Positions 46,068-54,500 of a stretch of DNA of 64,000 nucleotides are shown here, piece after piece. The position numbers were made by a program, and so were the translations under genes. Source of the stretch: an uncultured Porphyromonadaceae bacterium (GTDB lineage: Bacteria > Bacteroidota > Bacteroidia > Bacteroidales > Muribaculaceae); assembly GCA_902495245.1 (NCBI GenBank), contig CABUWI010000003.1, forward strand, positions 62,001 to 126,000. The letters are read 5' to 3'. Below the pieces are notes generated by a model. The model worked only from the letters and a program-made list of their open reading frames with translations. It made no database searches and was not told the DNA's origin. The stretch's first letter is position 1. Every line of letters starts with the position of its first letter.

Positions 46068-48389
46068 ATGACGGGAGGACGGGTACTTATTATTGTGGGG
46101 GCGCTGGCTTTGTCGGCGGCTTCTTTGTTTGCGAGGACAGTTACGGGCAGCGTGGTCGACGAAACGGGCGCTGCGTTTCCATATGTGAACGTTCTGCTCT
46201 ATTGCGACTCGACGTTTGTTGAGGCCGTGGTTTCAGACGCAGAGGGGCGCTTCGCGTTTGCCGACAATGACTCGCCCGCCAACCGACTCGTGCTGAACGC
46301 TCCGGGCTATGAGCACGAGACCGTTGCCGTGGCGGCCGACGGCAACGCGGGCCGGATTTCGATGCGGCCGCGCATGCTGATGATGAACGAGGTGGAAGTG
46401 AAAGGAGAGCGGCCGGTCGTGGCGCTGAAAAAGGGAGTGCTCGTGGCCAATGTCGAGAACAGCCTGTTGGCATCGGCGGGGTCGGCCGACGACGTGCTGC
46501 GCAGCGTGCCTATGGTTGCTGAGGTCGACGGCAAGTTTGCCGTGTTCGGCAAGGGAGAGGCGATTATCTACATCAATGGCCGCGAGGTCAGAGACCCGGC
46601 CGAGATAACGCAATTGGCGTCGGCCGACATCAAGGAGGTGCAGGTCGTAGCCAATCCGGGGCCGCAATATGGCTCGGACGTCAACGCCGTGATCAGAATC
46701 ATCACTAAAAAGCCTGCGGGCGAGGGGCTGAGCCTCCAGGCGGTGTCGAACACATATTTCGACGCCAACGTGTCGCCCTATGTCTACGCCGGCCTGAAAT
46801 ATCGCACCGGCGGACTGGAAATCTTCGGCAACGGCTCGTTTTTCAATCTTCATGAGCGGGCCACGGAAGACCACACCATGACAAGATATGGCGGCGGAAC
46901 TCCCGTCTCCTTCTCCGATATAAAAATTTCGACCTCAGGCATTGAAAACACGCCGCGCGGAAAGGTCGGTTTCAACTATCAGCCGACCGCCGCCCACAGT
47001 TTCGGCGCATATTACCAGTGGGTGAGCCAGCGGTCGCGCAGCAACTCAGACTTCGCCACCGAAATAACCGAGCGCGGGGTGCTGACTGAAACAAGCACTT
47101 CGAAAATGAGGCGGACGGCGACCAAAATGCCGGGCCACAATGTCAACGTCTACTATTCGGGCCAACTCGGCAAATTCGTGCTTGACTTCAACGGCGATTA
47201 TATGTTTTCACGCCAAAAAGAGTCTTCTTTTCAAAACGAGCGCAACTCGCTGAGCGGCGACCGCGAAATCACGACCGACAACCGGACCCGCAACCGCCTG
47301 CTGGCCGAGAAGCTGACGGCCGGTTATGGCGCAGGGAATTTCAGCGTGCAGTTAGGCGAGGAGTTCACCCGGTCGCAGAGAAGCAACAATTTCGAGAATC
47401 CGCAGGAAATTTTGCGTTCGGAGCGCAACGAGATTACGGAAAACAATCTCGGCATATTTGCCGAGGCGGTCTACGGCGTCGGCAGCTTCAATGCCTCGGC
47501 CGGAGTGCGCTACGAACATCAGACATCGGAATACAGGCTTGACGGCAAGCGCATGGACGCTCAGAGCAAGACCTATGACCGCGTGTTTCCCTCGGTCGCC
47601 CTCTCGTATGCCCGCAACGGGTTCAACTACACACTCTCCTACTCGAGCCGTTCGGAACGCCCGACCTACAGCATGCTCAGCGGCAACTATATCTACATGA
47701 ACTCGCTCAGCTACACCCGGGGCAATCCGAACCTGCGCCGGTCGATAATCCACGAGCTGACGGCTATGGCGTCATGGAAGTTCGTCGTGCTGATGGCCCG
47801 CTATTCGCACACCATCGACGAGATTATGCAGGTGTGCGAGCCCTATGGCGACAGCGAACTCATCACGGTGTTCACCACCACGAACGTGCCGAAATATGAC
47901 ATGCTGACCGTGGCGGCCAACGTGTCGCCCGTGTTCGGCGTGTACCACCCGTCGCTGTCGGTCGACATGTCCAAGCCGTGGTTCAGTCTCGGGTTCAACG
48001 GGTCGACGAAGAAATTCAACACGCCGATATTCTCCATGCAGTTCAAAAACTCGTTCGAGCTGCCTCACGACTGGGTAGTTGAGGCAAACGTGTGGGTGCG
48101 CAGCAAGGGCAACATCAAAAACATGTCGGCCCGGCGCTGGCGCTCGTCGGTGAATCTGAGGGTCTACAAGATGTTTTTCAAGAAGACACTGGGCGTTTAT
48201 CTGAAAGCCGCGGATATTTTCAACGGCATGAAAGACGCCAACAACCTGTATAGCGAAAACGCAGTGTTCAACTTGCACAACGACTACCACACGCGCAACA
48301 TCGAACTGACCGTGCGCTATAACTTCAACGCGTCGAAAAACCGCTATAAAGGCACGGGCGCAGGCGAGGCCGAAAAGGCCCGCTTCTGA
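46068..48389 (+). CDS. TonB-dependent receptor-like outer-membrane beta-barrel protein
   Basis: A 773-residue outer-membrane protein: signal peptide (about 1-22, ending SLFA), carboxypeptidase-like regulatory domain (about 25-100, VTGSVVDETGAAFPYVNVLL), a plug-like domain (about 120-215, VFGKGEAIIYINGREV) and a large barrel of the OMP_b-brl_3 type to the C-terminus. No SusD partner lies nearby, so it is not a classical glycan-uptake pair; the substrate is unknown. A four-codon frame (ATG at 46057) overlaps this start by 4 bases. Confidence 0.9.
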   Translation: MTGGRVLIIVGALALSAASLFARTVTGSVVDETGAAFPYVNVLLYCDSTFVEAVVSDAEGRFAFADNDSPANRLVLNAPGYEHETVAVAADGNAGRISMRPRMLMMNEVEVKGERPVVALKKGVLVANVENSLLASAGSADDVLRSVPMVAEVDGKFAVFGKGEAIIYINGREVRDPAEITQLASADIKEVQVVANPGPQYGSDVNAVIRIITKKPAGEGLSLQAVSNTYFDANVSPYVYAGLKYRTGGLEIFGNGSFFNLHERATEDHTMTRYGGGTPVSFSDIKISTSGIENTPRGKVGFNYQPTAAHSFGAYYQWVSQRSRSNSDFATEITERGVLTETSTSKMRRTATKMPGHNVNVYYSGQLGKFVLDFNGDYMFSRQKESSFQNERNSLSGDREITTDNRTRNRLLAEKLTAGYGAGNFSVQLGEEFTRSQRSNNFENPQEILRSERNEITENNLGIFAEAVYGVGSFNASAGVRYEHQTSEYRLDGKRMDAQSKTYDRVFPSVALSYARNGFNYTLSYSSRSERPTYSMLSGNYIYMNSLSYTRGNPNLRRSIIHELTAMASWKFVVLMARYSHTIDEIMQVCEPYGDSELITVFTTTNVPKYDMLTVAANVSPVFGVYHPSLSVDMSKPWFSLGFNGSTKKFNTPIFSMQFKNSFELPHDWVVEANVWVRSKGNIKNMSARRWRSSVNLRVYKMFFKKTLGVYLKAADIFNGMKDANNLYSENAVFNLHNDYHTRNIELTVRYNFNASKNRYKGTGAGEAEKARF

Positions 48390-48390
48390 C

Positions 48391-48474
48391 TCAGGGGCGT
48401 GGACGGAGCTGCCGGAAGACGACGGCGGCTGCGGAGGCTACGTTGAGCGAGTCGCAGCTCTGATTGACACACAG
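48391..48474 (-). pseudogene. 3' remnant of a SpoU/TrmH-type RNA 2'-O-methyltransferase
   Basis: Read on the minus strand, a frame open from 48474 to the TGA at 48391-48393 encodes about 27 residues containing CDSLNVASAAAVVF, the motif-3 signature (SLNVxxAAAxxxF/Y) that closes SpoU-family methyltransferases. The frame is preceded by a TAG stop at 48475-48477, and the rest of the gene is missing. It begins one base after the receptor stop codon. The call rests on one short motif. Confidence 0.6.
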
Positions 48475-48476
48475 CT

Positions 48477-48518
48477 AAGGTTGCGGCTGCTCCGACAATG
48501 GAGAGCCGCAACCTTTTT
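48477..48518 (+). terminator. Rho-independent terminator
   Basis: A 12-bp stem, aaggttgcggct / agccgcaacctt, with a 15-base loop followed by a T run. It ends transcription from the receptor gene. Confidence 0.8.
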
Positions 48519-48533
48519 GATGTTGTGAATATT

Positions 48534-48565
48534 TTTGCATACGTGGTAAATTTTGTGTAACTTAG
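48534..48565 (+). promoter_or_regulatory. Promoter for the saccharopine dehydrogenase-family gene
   Basis: TTTG (48534-48537) and TAACTTAG (48558-48565) with a 20-base spacer, about 60 bases before the start. The leader includes ttaactc-type repeat words (48590-48619). Confidence 0.65.
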
Positions 48566-48625
48566 CGGGCATATAACCAATAAAAAACTTTTAACTCTTA
48601 ACTTTTAACTCATAACTCCATTTTA

Positions 48626-49849
48626 ATGGCTAAAGTCATAATTATTGGCGCAGGCGGAGTGGGTACGGTATGTGCCCATAAGTGTGCGCAACACCCCGAA
48701 GTGTTCGGCCCGGAAATCGTGATTGCTTCACGCACGAAGAGCAAGTGCGACGCCGTTGCCGAGTCAATCCGCAAGGCTGTTCCGAATGCCCCGGCAATCA
48801 GCACCGACCGCGTCGACGCCGATTCGGTAGAGGAAGTAGTGGCGCTGCTGAAGCGCCATCAGCCTCAGCTTGTAATCAATCTTGCGCTTCCCTATCAGGA
48901 CCTGACCATTATGGAGGCGTGCCTGCAGTGTGGCGTCAACTATCTCGACACGGCCAACTACGAGCCTAAAGACGTGGCCCACTTCGAGTATTCATGGCAG
49001 TGGGCCTATCGCGAGCGTTTCGAAAAGGCCGGCCTCACGGCCATTCTCGGCTGCGGTTTCGACCCCGGAGTCAGCGGCGTCTTCACGGCCTATGCCGCCA
49101 AGCATTATTTCTCGGAGATGGAATATCTCGACATCGTCGACTGCAACGCCGGCGACCACGGCAAGGCGTTCGCCACCAACTTCAACCCCGAAATCAACAT
49201 TCGCGAAATCACGCAGAACGGCCGCTACTGGCAGGACGGCAAGTGGGTAACCACAAAGCCGCTCGAGATTCACGGCTCGCTGACCTATCCGCGCATCGGC
49301 GCGCGCGACAGCTATCTGCTCTATCACGAAGAGCTGGAAAGCCTGGTGCAGAACTATCCGACAATCAAGCGCGCACGCTTCTGGATGACGTTCGGCCAGG
49401 AATATCTGACCCACCTGCGCGTGATTCAGGACATCGGCATGGCCCGCATCGACGAGGTCGAGTATAACGGTCAGAAAATCGTGCCGCTGCAGTTCCTCAA
49501 GGCCGTGCTGCCCAACCCTCAGGACCTCGGCGCCAACTATCACGGCGAGACCTCAATCGGCTGCCGCATCGCCGGCAAGGACAAGGAGGGCAAGCCGCTG
49601 ACCTATTACATCTTCAACAACTGCAGCCACGAGGCCGCATATAAGGAGACGGGCATGCAGGCCGTCAGCTACACCACGGGCGTGCCCGCCATGGTGGGCG
49701 CAATGATGTTCCTCACCGGCAAGTGGGACCTCAAAGGCGTGCGCAATGTCGAGGAGTTCAATCCGGACCCCTTCCTGGCGCAGCTGGCCGTCGACGGTCT
49801 GCCCTGGGAGGAAGTCATCAACGGCGACCTTGAAGTTGACAAACTATAA
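48626..49849 (+). CDS. Saccharopine dehydrogenase-family protein (carboxynorspermidine synthase-like)
   Basis: A 407-residue NAD(P)-dependent enzyme. The Rossmann motif GAGGVGTV is at about 8-15, with IASRT binding the second ribose. The FDPGVSG segment near 147-153 and the C-terminal part with YHGETSIGCRIAGK fit the carboxy(nor)spermidine dehydrogenase branch, which makes carboxyspermidine for spermidine synthesis in Bacteroidota. The partner decarboxylase (NspC) is not in this window, so the polyamine role rests on family similarity. Confidence 0.85.
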   Translation: MAKVIIIGAGGVGTVCAHKCAQHPEVFGPEIVIASRTKSKCDAVAESIRKAVPNAPAISTDRVDADSVEEVVALLKRHQPQLVINLALPYQDLTIMEACLQCGVNYLDTANYEPKDVAHFEYSWQWAYRERFEKAGLTAILGCGFDPGVSGVFTAYAAKHYFSEMEYLDIVDCNAGDHGKAFATNFNPEINIREITQNGRYWQDGKWVTTKPLEIHGSLTYPRIGARDSYLLYHEELESLVQNYPTIKRARFWMTFGQEYLTHLRVIQDIGMARIDEVEYNGQKIVPLQFLKAVLPNPQDLGANYHGETSIGCRIAGKDKEGKPLTYYIFNNCSHEAAYKETGMQAVSYTTGVPAMVGAMMFLTGKWDLKGVRNVEEFNPDPFLAQLAVDGLPWEEVINGDLEVDKL

Positions 49850-49868
49850 CCAAATCTAAACACATATC

Positions 49869-50870
49869 ATGAATAAACCTTACGTTCTCGGCATTGACAT
49901 AGGCGGCACAAACACCGTCTTCGGCATTGTCGACGCCCGCGGCACGGTGATTGCCTCCGGCGCCATCAAGACGGCGAAACACCCCGTATTTGACGATTAT
50001 ATCGACGAGCTTCACACCGAGGCCATGAAACTTATCGAGGCCAACGACGCCACAGACAAAATCGGCGGCATCGGTGTGGGCGCCCCCAACGCGAATTATT
50101 ATACCGGCAAGATTGCCGCCGCCGCCAACCTCATCTGGAAAGGCGAGCTCGACATTGCCGGCAAACTTGAAGAGCATTTCAACATACCCGTGGCCGTTAC
50201 AAACGACGCCAACGCCGCCGCAATCGGCGAGATGACCTACGGCGCGGCCCGCGGCATGCGCGACTTCATCATGATTACGCTCGGCACGGGTGTGGGCTCG
50301 GGCGTCGTTGCCAACGGCCAGATGATTTACGGCGCTGACGGCCTCGCCGGCGAGCTGGGCCACATCATCGTGCGCCGCGGCGGCCGTCTGTGCGGCTGCG
50401 GCCGTTCGGGCTGTCTTGAAACCTACACGTCGGCCACCGGCGTGGTGCGCACGGCGCTGGAGTTCCTCGAGGCGTCGCCTGCGGTGCCGTCGTTGCTGCG
50501 CAACATTCCGGGCGCAGACCTGACCTCGAAAGATGTCTACGACGCCGCAGTGGCCGGCGACCCCATCGCCCAGAGCGTCTTCGAGTTCACCGGCCGCGTG
50601 CTCGGCGAGTCGCTTGCCGACTTCGCCGCATTCACGTCGCCCGAGGCGTTCATCATTTTCGGCGGTCTGGCCAAGGCCGGCGAGATGCTGTTCAAGCATA
50701 TGCGCGAGGCGTTCGACAAGAACGCGCTCTCCTTCCATCGCGGCAAGGTGAAGATTATCCCCTCGGAACTGAAAGAGGCCGATGCGGCCGTGCTCGGAGC
50801 CAGTGCCCTGGGCTGGGACGCCATGCGCACCGCCGAGACCATCGACTCCACGCTGTCGCCCAAAGCATAA
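49869..50870 (+). CDS. ROK-family sugar kinase (glucokinase-like)
   Basis: A 333-residue kinase. The ATP motif DIGGTN is at about 10-15, the catalytic Asp is in NDANAAA near 116-122, and the ROK zinc site is GHIIV followed by CGCGRSGCLE near 177-186. It probably phosphorylates glucose with ATP, although ROK kinases also use other hexoses. It overlaps ruvB by one base (TAATG), implying coupled translation. Confidence 0.93.
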   Translation: MNKPYVLGIDIGGTNTVFGIVDARGTVIASGAIKTAKHPVFDDYIDELHTEAMKLIEANDATDKIGGIGVGAPNANYYTGKIAAAANLIWKGELDIAGKLEEHFNIPVAVTNDANAAAIGEMTYGAARGMRDFIMITLGTGVGSGVVANGQMIYGADGLAGELGHIIVRRGGRLCGCGRSGCLETYTSATGVVRTALEFLEASPAVPSLLRNIPGADLTSKDVYDAAVAGDPIAQSVFEFTGRVLGESLADFAAFTSPEAFIIFGGLAKAGEMLFKHMREAFDKNALSFHRGKVKIIPSELKEADAAVLGASALGWDAMRTAETIDSTLSPKA

Positions 50871-51958
50871 TGGCGCGAAGAAACGGCAAAACTGAAAACG
50901 CGGAGGGCGACCTGTCGCCCGACTATGCAGACGCCGACCTCGACATCAGAGCCGAGGCCGCGCGTCCGCGCATCGATTCCGAACGCGACGCAGAGCGGGC
51001 TCTGCGTCCGTCGGAGTTCGATGCGTTTGCCGGCCAGGACAAGATTGTCGACAACCTGAAAATCTTTGTCGCCGCGGCCCGCATGCGCGGCGAGGCGCTT
51101 GACCACACGCTGCTGTTCGGCCCTCCGGGTCTGGGCAAGACCACGCTTAGCGGCATTATTGCCAACGAGCTGGGAGTGGGCATGAAGGTTACCTCCGGCC
51201 CCGTGCTTGACAAGCCGGGCGACCTTGCCGGCATTCTGACGTCGCTCGAAACCAACGACGTCCTGTTCATCGACGAGATTCATCGTCTCAGCCCCATAGT
51301 CGAAGAGTATCTCTATTCGGCGATGGAAGACTATAAGATTGACATCATGATTGACAAGGGCCCCGGCGCGCGCACCGTGCAGCTCACGCTCAATCCGTTC
51401 ACTCTTATCGGCGCCACCACGCGCAGCGGCCTGCTCACGGCGCCCCTGCGCGCCCGCTTCGGCATCAACTTCCATCTGGAATATTATGACCATGACGTGC
51501 TTGAACGCATAATCCTGCGGTCGGCGCGGCTGCTCAACGTCGGCTGCTCCGAGCGCGCCGCCCGCGAAATAGCCATGCGCAGCCGCGGCACGCCACGAAT
51601 TGCAAACGCCCTGCTGCGCCGCGTGCGCGACTTCGCCCAGGTCAAGGGCTCGGGCTTCATCGACGCCGAAATCGCGCGGTTTGCGCTCGAGGCGCTCAAT
51701 ATTGATCGCTTCGGCCTCGACGAAATCGACAACAAACTGCTGCGCACCATAATCGACAAGTTTGGCGGCGGTCCCGTCGGCCTCAACACAATTGCCACCG
51801 CCATCAGCGAAGACCCCGGCACCGTCGAGGAGGTCTATGAGCCTTACCTCATCAAGGAGGGCTTCATTGCCCGAACGCCCCGCGGCCGGCAGGTAACCGC
51901 GCTTGCCTACAATCATCTCGGCATACGCCTCCCGGATTCCGAAAATTCGCTCTTTTGA
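50870..51958 (+). CDS. ruvB: Holliday junction branch-migration helicase RuvB
   Basis: AAA+ motor of the RuvAB complex that drives branch migration in recombination. In the 362-residue protein, Walker A is GPPGLGKTT (about 84-92), Walker B is FIDEIHRL (about 134-141), sensor 1 lies in LIGATTRSG and the C-terminal winged helix contains RTPRGR. The N-terminal 25 residues are a longer acidic tail than usual. It starts at the last base of the ROK kinase gene. Confidence 0.97.
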   Translation: MARRNGKTENAEGDLSPDYADADLDIRAEAARPRIDSERDAERALRPSEFDAFAGQDKIVDNLKIFVAAARMRGEALDHTLLFGPPGLGKTTLSGIIANELGVGMKVTSGPVLDKPGDLAGILTSLETNDVLFIDEIHRLSPIVEEYLYSAMEDYKIDIMIDKGPGARTVQLTLNPFTLIGATTRSGLLTAPLRARFGINFHLEYYDHDVLERIILRSARLLNVGCSERAAREIAMRSRGTPRIANALLRRVRDFAQVKGSGFIDAEIARFALEALNIDRFGLDEIDNKLLRTIIDKFGGGPVGLNTIATAISEDPGTVEEVYEPYLIKEGFIARTPRGRQVTALAYNHLGIRLPDSENSLF

Positions 51959-51965
51959 CTTATGA

Positions 51966-51997
51966 TTTGCTCAAGTTATGAAAATTTCGTAATTTCG
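51966..51997 (+). promoter_or_regulatory. Promoter for the Crp/Fnr regulator
   Basis: TTTG (51966-51969) and TAATTTCG (51990-51997) with a 20-base spacer, about 38 bases before the start codon. Confidence 0.55.
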
Positions 51998-52035
51998 CGC
52001 ATCAATAAAGGTACAATAAGACGAAAAAGCATACA

Positions 52036-52734
52036 ATGATCAAGGAAGTATTGGAACAGGTAATCAGCGAGGACCTTGCCGAACTCTGGTCGGTGTTGAC
52101 GCCCGACGAGAAACGCATGGTCAGCGAGAATTTTCAGCTCCACCACTACAAGAAGAACGAAATAATCTATGCCGAAGGCGATGTGCCCGAAAACCTGTGG
52201 TGTCTTGTCAAAGGCAAGGTGAAGAAGTGGAAAGAAGGCATCGGCGGCCGTTCGCAGATTATCCGTCTTATCAGACCTGTACAATATTTCGGCTATCGCG
52301 CCTATTTTGCCGAGCAGCCCTATGTCAGCTCCGCCTCGGCGTTCGAGCAGAGCACGGTCGGCACCCTGCCGCTCTCGATTGTGGAGACCCTGATTTCTCA
52401 GAATAACCGGGTTGCGCGTTTCTTTATCAAAGAGCTTGCCCATAACCTCGGCAAGTCGGATACGAAAATCGTCAACCTGACCCAGAAGCATATTCGCGGC
52501 CGTCTGGCCGAGGCCCTGACCGTGCTTATTGACAATTACGGCTATGAAGAAGACGGCGCCACGCTGCGCATCTATCTGAGCCGCGAAGATCTGGCCAATC
52601 TGTCGAACATGACCACCGCCAATGCCATACGCACGCTGTCGGCGTTTGCGACCGAACGCCTCATCACGGTCGACGGCCGCCGCATACGCATTCTCAATGC
52701 CGCCCAACTGCACAAAATCAGCCGTTTCGGCTAA
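52036..52734 (+). CDS. Crp/Fnr-family transcriptional regulator
   Basis: A 232-residue regulator: cyclic-nucleotide-binding-like beta barrel (about 30-135, with YKKNEIIYAEGD), a long dimer helix, and a winged helix-turn-helix (about 165-220, LSREDLANLSNMTTANAIRTL). There is no N-terminal Cys cluster, so it is not an oxygen-sensing FNR. The ligand and target genes cannot be deduced. It has its own promoter and is monocistronic, or reads into purT after 36 bases. Confidence 0.93.
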   Translation: MIKEVLEQVISEDLAELWSVLTPDEKRMVSENFQLHHYKKNEIIYAEGDVPENLWCLVKGKVKKWKEGIGGRSQIIRLIRPVQYFGYRAYFAEQPYVSSASAFEQSTVGTLPLSIVETLISQNNRVARFFIKELAHNLGKSDTKIVNLTQKHIRGRLAEALTVLIDNYGYEEDGATLRIYLSREDLANLSNMTTANAIRTLSAFATERLITVDGRRIRILNAAQLHKISRFG

Positions 52735-52770
52735 CCGATTATAACCGACCCTCTAAATTTTCAAAAAACA

Positions 52771-53955
52771 ATGACCTCACTGGGCACCCCTTTCACTCCC
52801 TCGGGCAAAAAAGTGCTGTTGCTTGGCAGCGGCGAGTTAGGCAAAGAAGTAACCATCGAACTTCAGCGCTTCGGCGTTGAGGTGATTGCGTGCGACAAGT
52901 ATGCCGACGCGCCCGCAATGCAGGTGGCCAACAGATGCTACGTCTTCAACATGCTCGACGGCGCCGAACTGCGGCGCATTGTCGAAAAAGAGCGCCCCGA
53001 CCACATCATTCCAGAAGTCGAGGCCATTGCGACGCCCACACTTGTAGAACTTGAAAAGGAGGGTTTCAACGTAACGCCCACGGCCAACGCCACGCTGCTC
53101 ACCATGAACCGCGAGGGCATTCGCCGTCTGGCCGCCGAGACCCTCGGACTGCCAACCAGCCCCTATCGGTTCGCGTCGAGCCGCGAAGAGTTCATGGAGG
53201 CGGTCGGGGAAATCGGGCTGCCCTGCGTGGTCAAGCCCGTAATGAGCTCGAGCGGCCACGGCCAAAGCACAATCAAGAGCCCCGAGCAGATTGAGGCCGC
53301 ATGGACCGAAGCGCGCGAGGGCGCCCGCGCCGATGCCGGCCGGGTGATTGTCGAGGGCTTCGTCGATTTCGATTATGAAATAACGCTGCTGACCGTGCGC
53401 TCCATTTCGGGCACGGCGTTTTGCGAGCCCGTCGGCCACTTGCAGGTCAACGGCGATTACCGCTTCTCGTGGCAGCCGCAGCCAATGAGCCCCGTTGCGC
53501 TTGAGCGCGCCCGCGAAATCGCGCTGAAAATCACCGACGCCCTGGGTGGCTACGGCATTTTCGGCGTCGAGCTTTTCGTCAAGGGCGACGACGTGATTTT
53601 CAGCGAGGTGTCGCCGCGCCCCCACGACACGGGCATGGTTACGATGATTTCGCAAGACCTCAGCGAGTTCGCGCTCCACGCCCGCGCGGTGCTCGGGCTG
53701 CCCGTTCCGGCCATTCGTTTCTACGGGCCGTCGGCATCGGCCGCCGTGGTGGTCGAGGGCAACAGCCGCGAGGTGGTGCTGGGCAACCTTGACGAGGCTC
53801 TTGCCGAACCGGGCACTCAGATGCGCATTTTCGGCAAGCCCGAAGTCAGCGGCCACCGCCGCATGGCCGTGATGCTCGCCACCGGAGCAGACGTGGCCGA
53901 GGCCCGTGCCAAGGCCGAGCGCGCTCTCGGCCGACTGACGGTGGAGCTGCGCTGA
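52771..53955 (+). CDS. purT: Formate-dependent phosphoribosylglycinamide formyltransferase
   Basis: ATP-grasp enzyme that formylates GAR with formate and ATP in purine synthesis, bypassing folate-dependent PurN. The 394-residue protein has LLGSGELGKEV at about 17-27, EVEAIAT near 84-90, SSSGHGQS in the ATP-binding loop near 155-162, and the metal site in FSEVSPRPHDTG. The length is standard. Formate is a common fermentation intermediate in such anaerobes, which fits. Two direct repeats of ccccgcgcgca follow the stop. Confidence 0.96.
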   Translation: MTSLGTPFTPSGKKVLLLGSGELGKEVTIELQRFGVEVIACDKYADAPAMQVANRCYVFNMLDGAELRRIVEKERPDHIIPEVEAIATPTLVELEKEGFNVTPTANATLLTMNREGIRRLAAETLGLPTSPYRFASSREEFMEAVGEIGLPCVVKPVMSSSGHGQSTIKSPEQIEAAWTEAREGARADAGRVIVEGFVDFDYEITLLTVRSISGTAFCEPVGHLQVNGDYRFSWQPQPMSPVALERAREIALKITDALGGYGIFGVELFVKGDDVIFSEVSPRPHDTGMVTMISQDLSEFALHARAVLGLPVPAIRFYGPSASAAVVVEGNSREVVLGNLDEALAEPGTQMRIFGKPEVSGHRRMAVMLATGADVAEARAKAERALGRLTVELR

Positions 53956-54005
53956 CCCCGCGCGCAGCACCCCGCGCGCAACTTTTCAGGCGTCCCGCGT
54001 GTTTT

Positions 54006-54034
54006 AGTTTCAGAAATTCTGTATATCTGAAACT
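54006..54034 (+). other. Hairpin before the secreted small protein
   Basis: A perfect 9-bp inverted repeat, agtttcaga / tctgaaact, with an 11-base loop, ending 8 bases before the next start codon. There is no T run; it could be an operator or an RNA element. Confidence 0.5.
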
Positions 54035-54042
54035 GTAAAGTC

Positions 54043-54450
54043 ATGCGCGCAACCATATCCATATTTCTCGCGGCACTGGTGCTGCTGATGATTTCAAGCC
54101 ACGACACCTTTGCCAGCCGTTTCCGCCATTATCCCGAGCGTCCGCCCGAAGAAATCAGGCATGCCCTCGGCACGCTCCGTCTCGACGACCTGGGCAACGG
54201 CCACGTGTCGGTTACCTTCTGGAGCAGCGACGATGCCGCCTCGCGCATGGAAAACATTCGCGAGGCCGCCCGTGCGCGCTCTGACTCGACCCTGACCCAC
54301 ATAGGCGTCAACGTAGCCGACAGCCGCGACCTGTTCGAAGCCTTTCTGAAGCGCGACCGTCTGGCCGGCGATTCCCTGCAGCTGCTGGCCGCGGGCGAAG
54401 ACGCCGACCGGCTTCTCGACGCCTACGGCTATCGCACGGTGTATAAATAA
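54043..54450 (+). CDS. Small secreted protein of unknown function
   Basis: A 135-residue protein with an N-terminal signal peptide (about 1-24, ending DTFA). The rest alternates short strands and charged helices (VSVTFWSSDDAASRMENI, LTHIGVNV), which resembles the edge of a thioredoxin-like fold but has no Cys residue. I do not recognise it. It stands alone, with a hairpin just upstream and nadB 50 bases downstream. Confidence 0.75.
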   Translation: MRATISIFLAALVLLMISSHDTFASRFRHYPERPPEEIRHALGTLRLDDLGNGHVSVTFWSSDDAASRMENIREAARARSDSTLTHIGVNVADSRDLFEAFLKRDRLAGDSLQLLAAGEDADRLLDAYGYRTVYK

Positions 54451-54465
54451 TCGGGAAAAAATTCG

Positions 54466-54473
54466 TATATTTG
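54466..54473 (+). promoter_or_regulatory. -7 promoter box for nadB
   Basis: TATATTTG, 27 bases before the nadB ATG. No TTTG lies at the expected distance. Confidence 0.5.
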
Positions 54474-54500
54474 CGGCGATATTTTAAGCATGATATTGCT

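Noticed and set aside
50537..51916. 459-codon minus-strand frame opposite the ROK kinase and ruvB
   Set aside because: RuvB and ROK motifs are on the plus strand; the minus frame is a GC-driven shadow.
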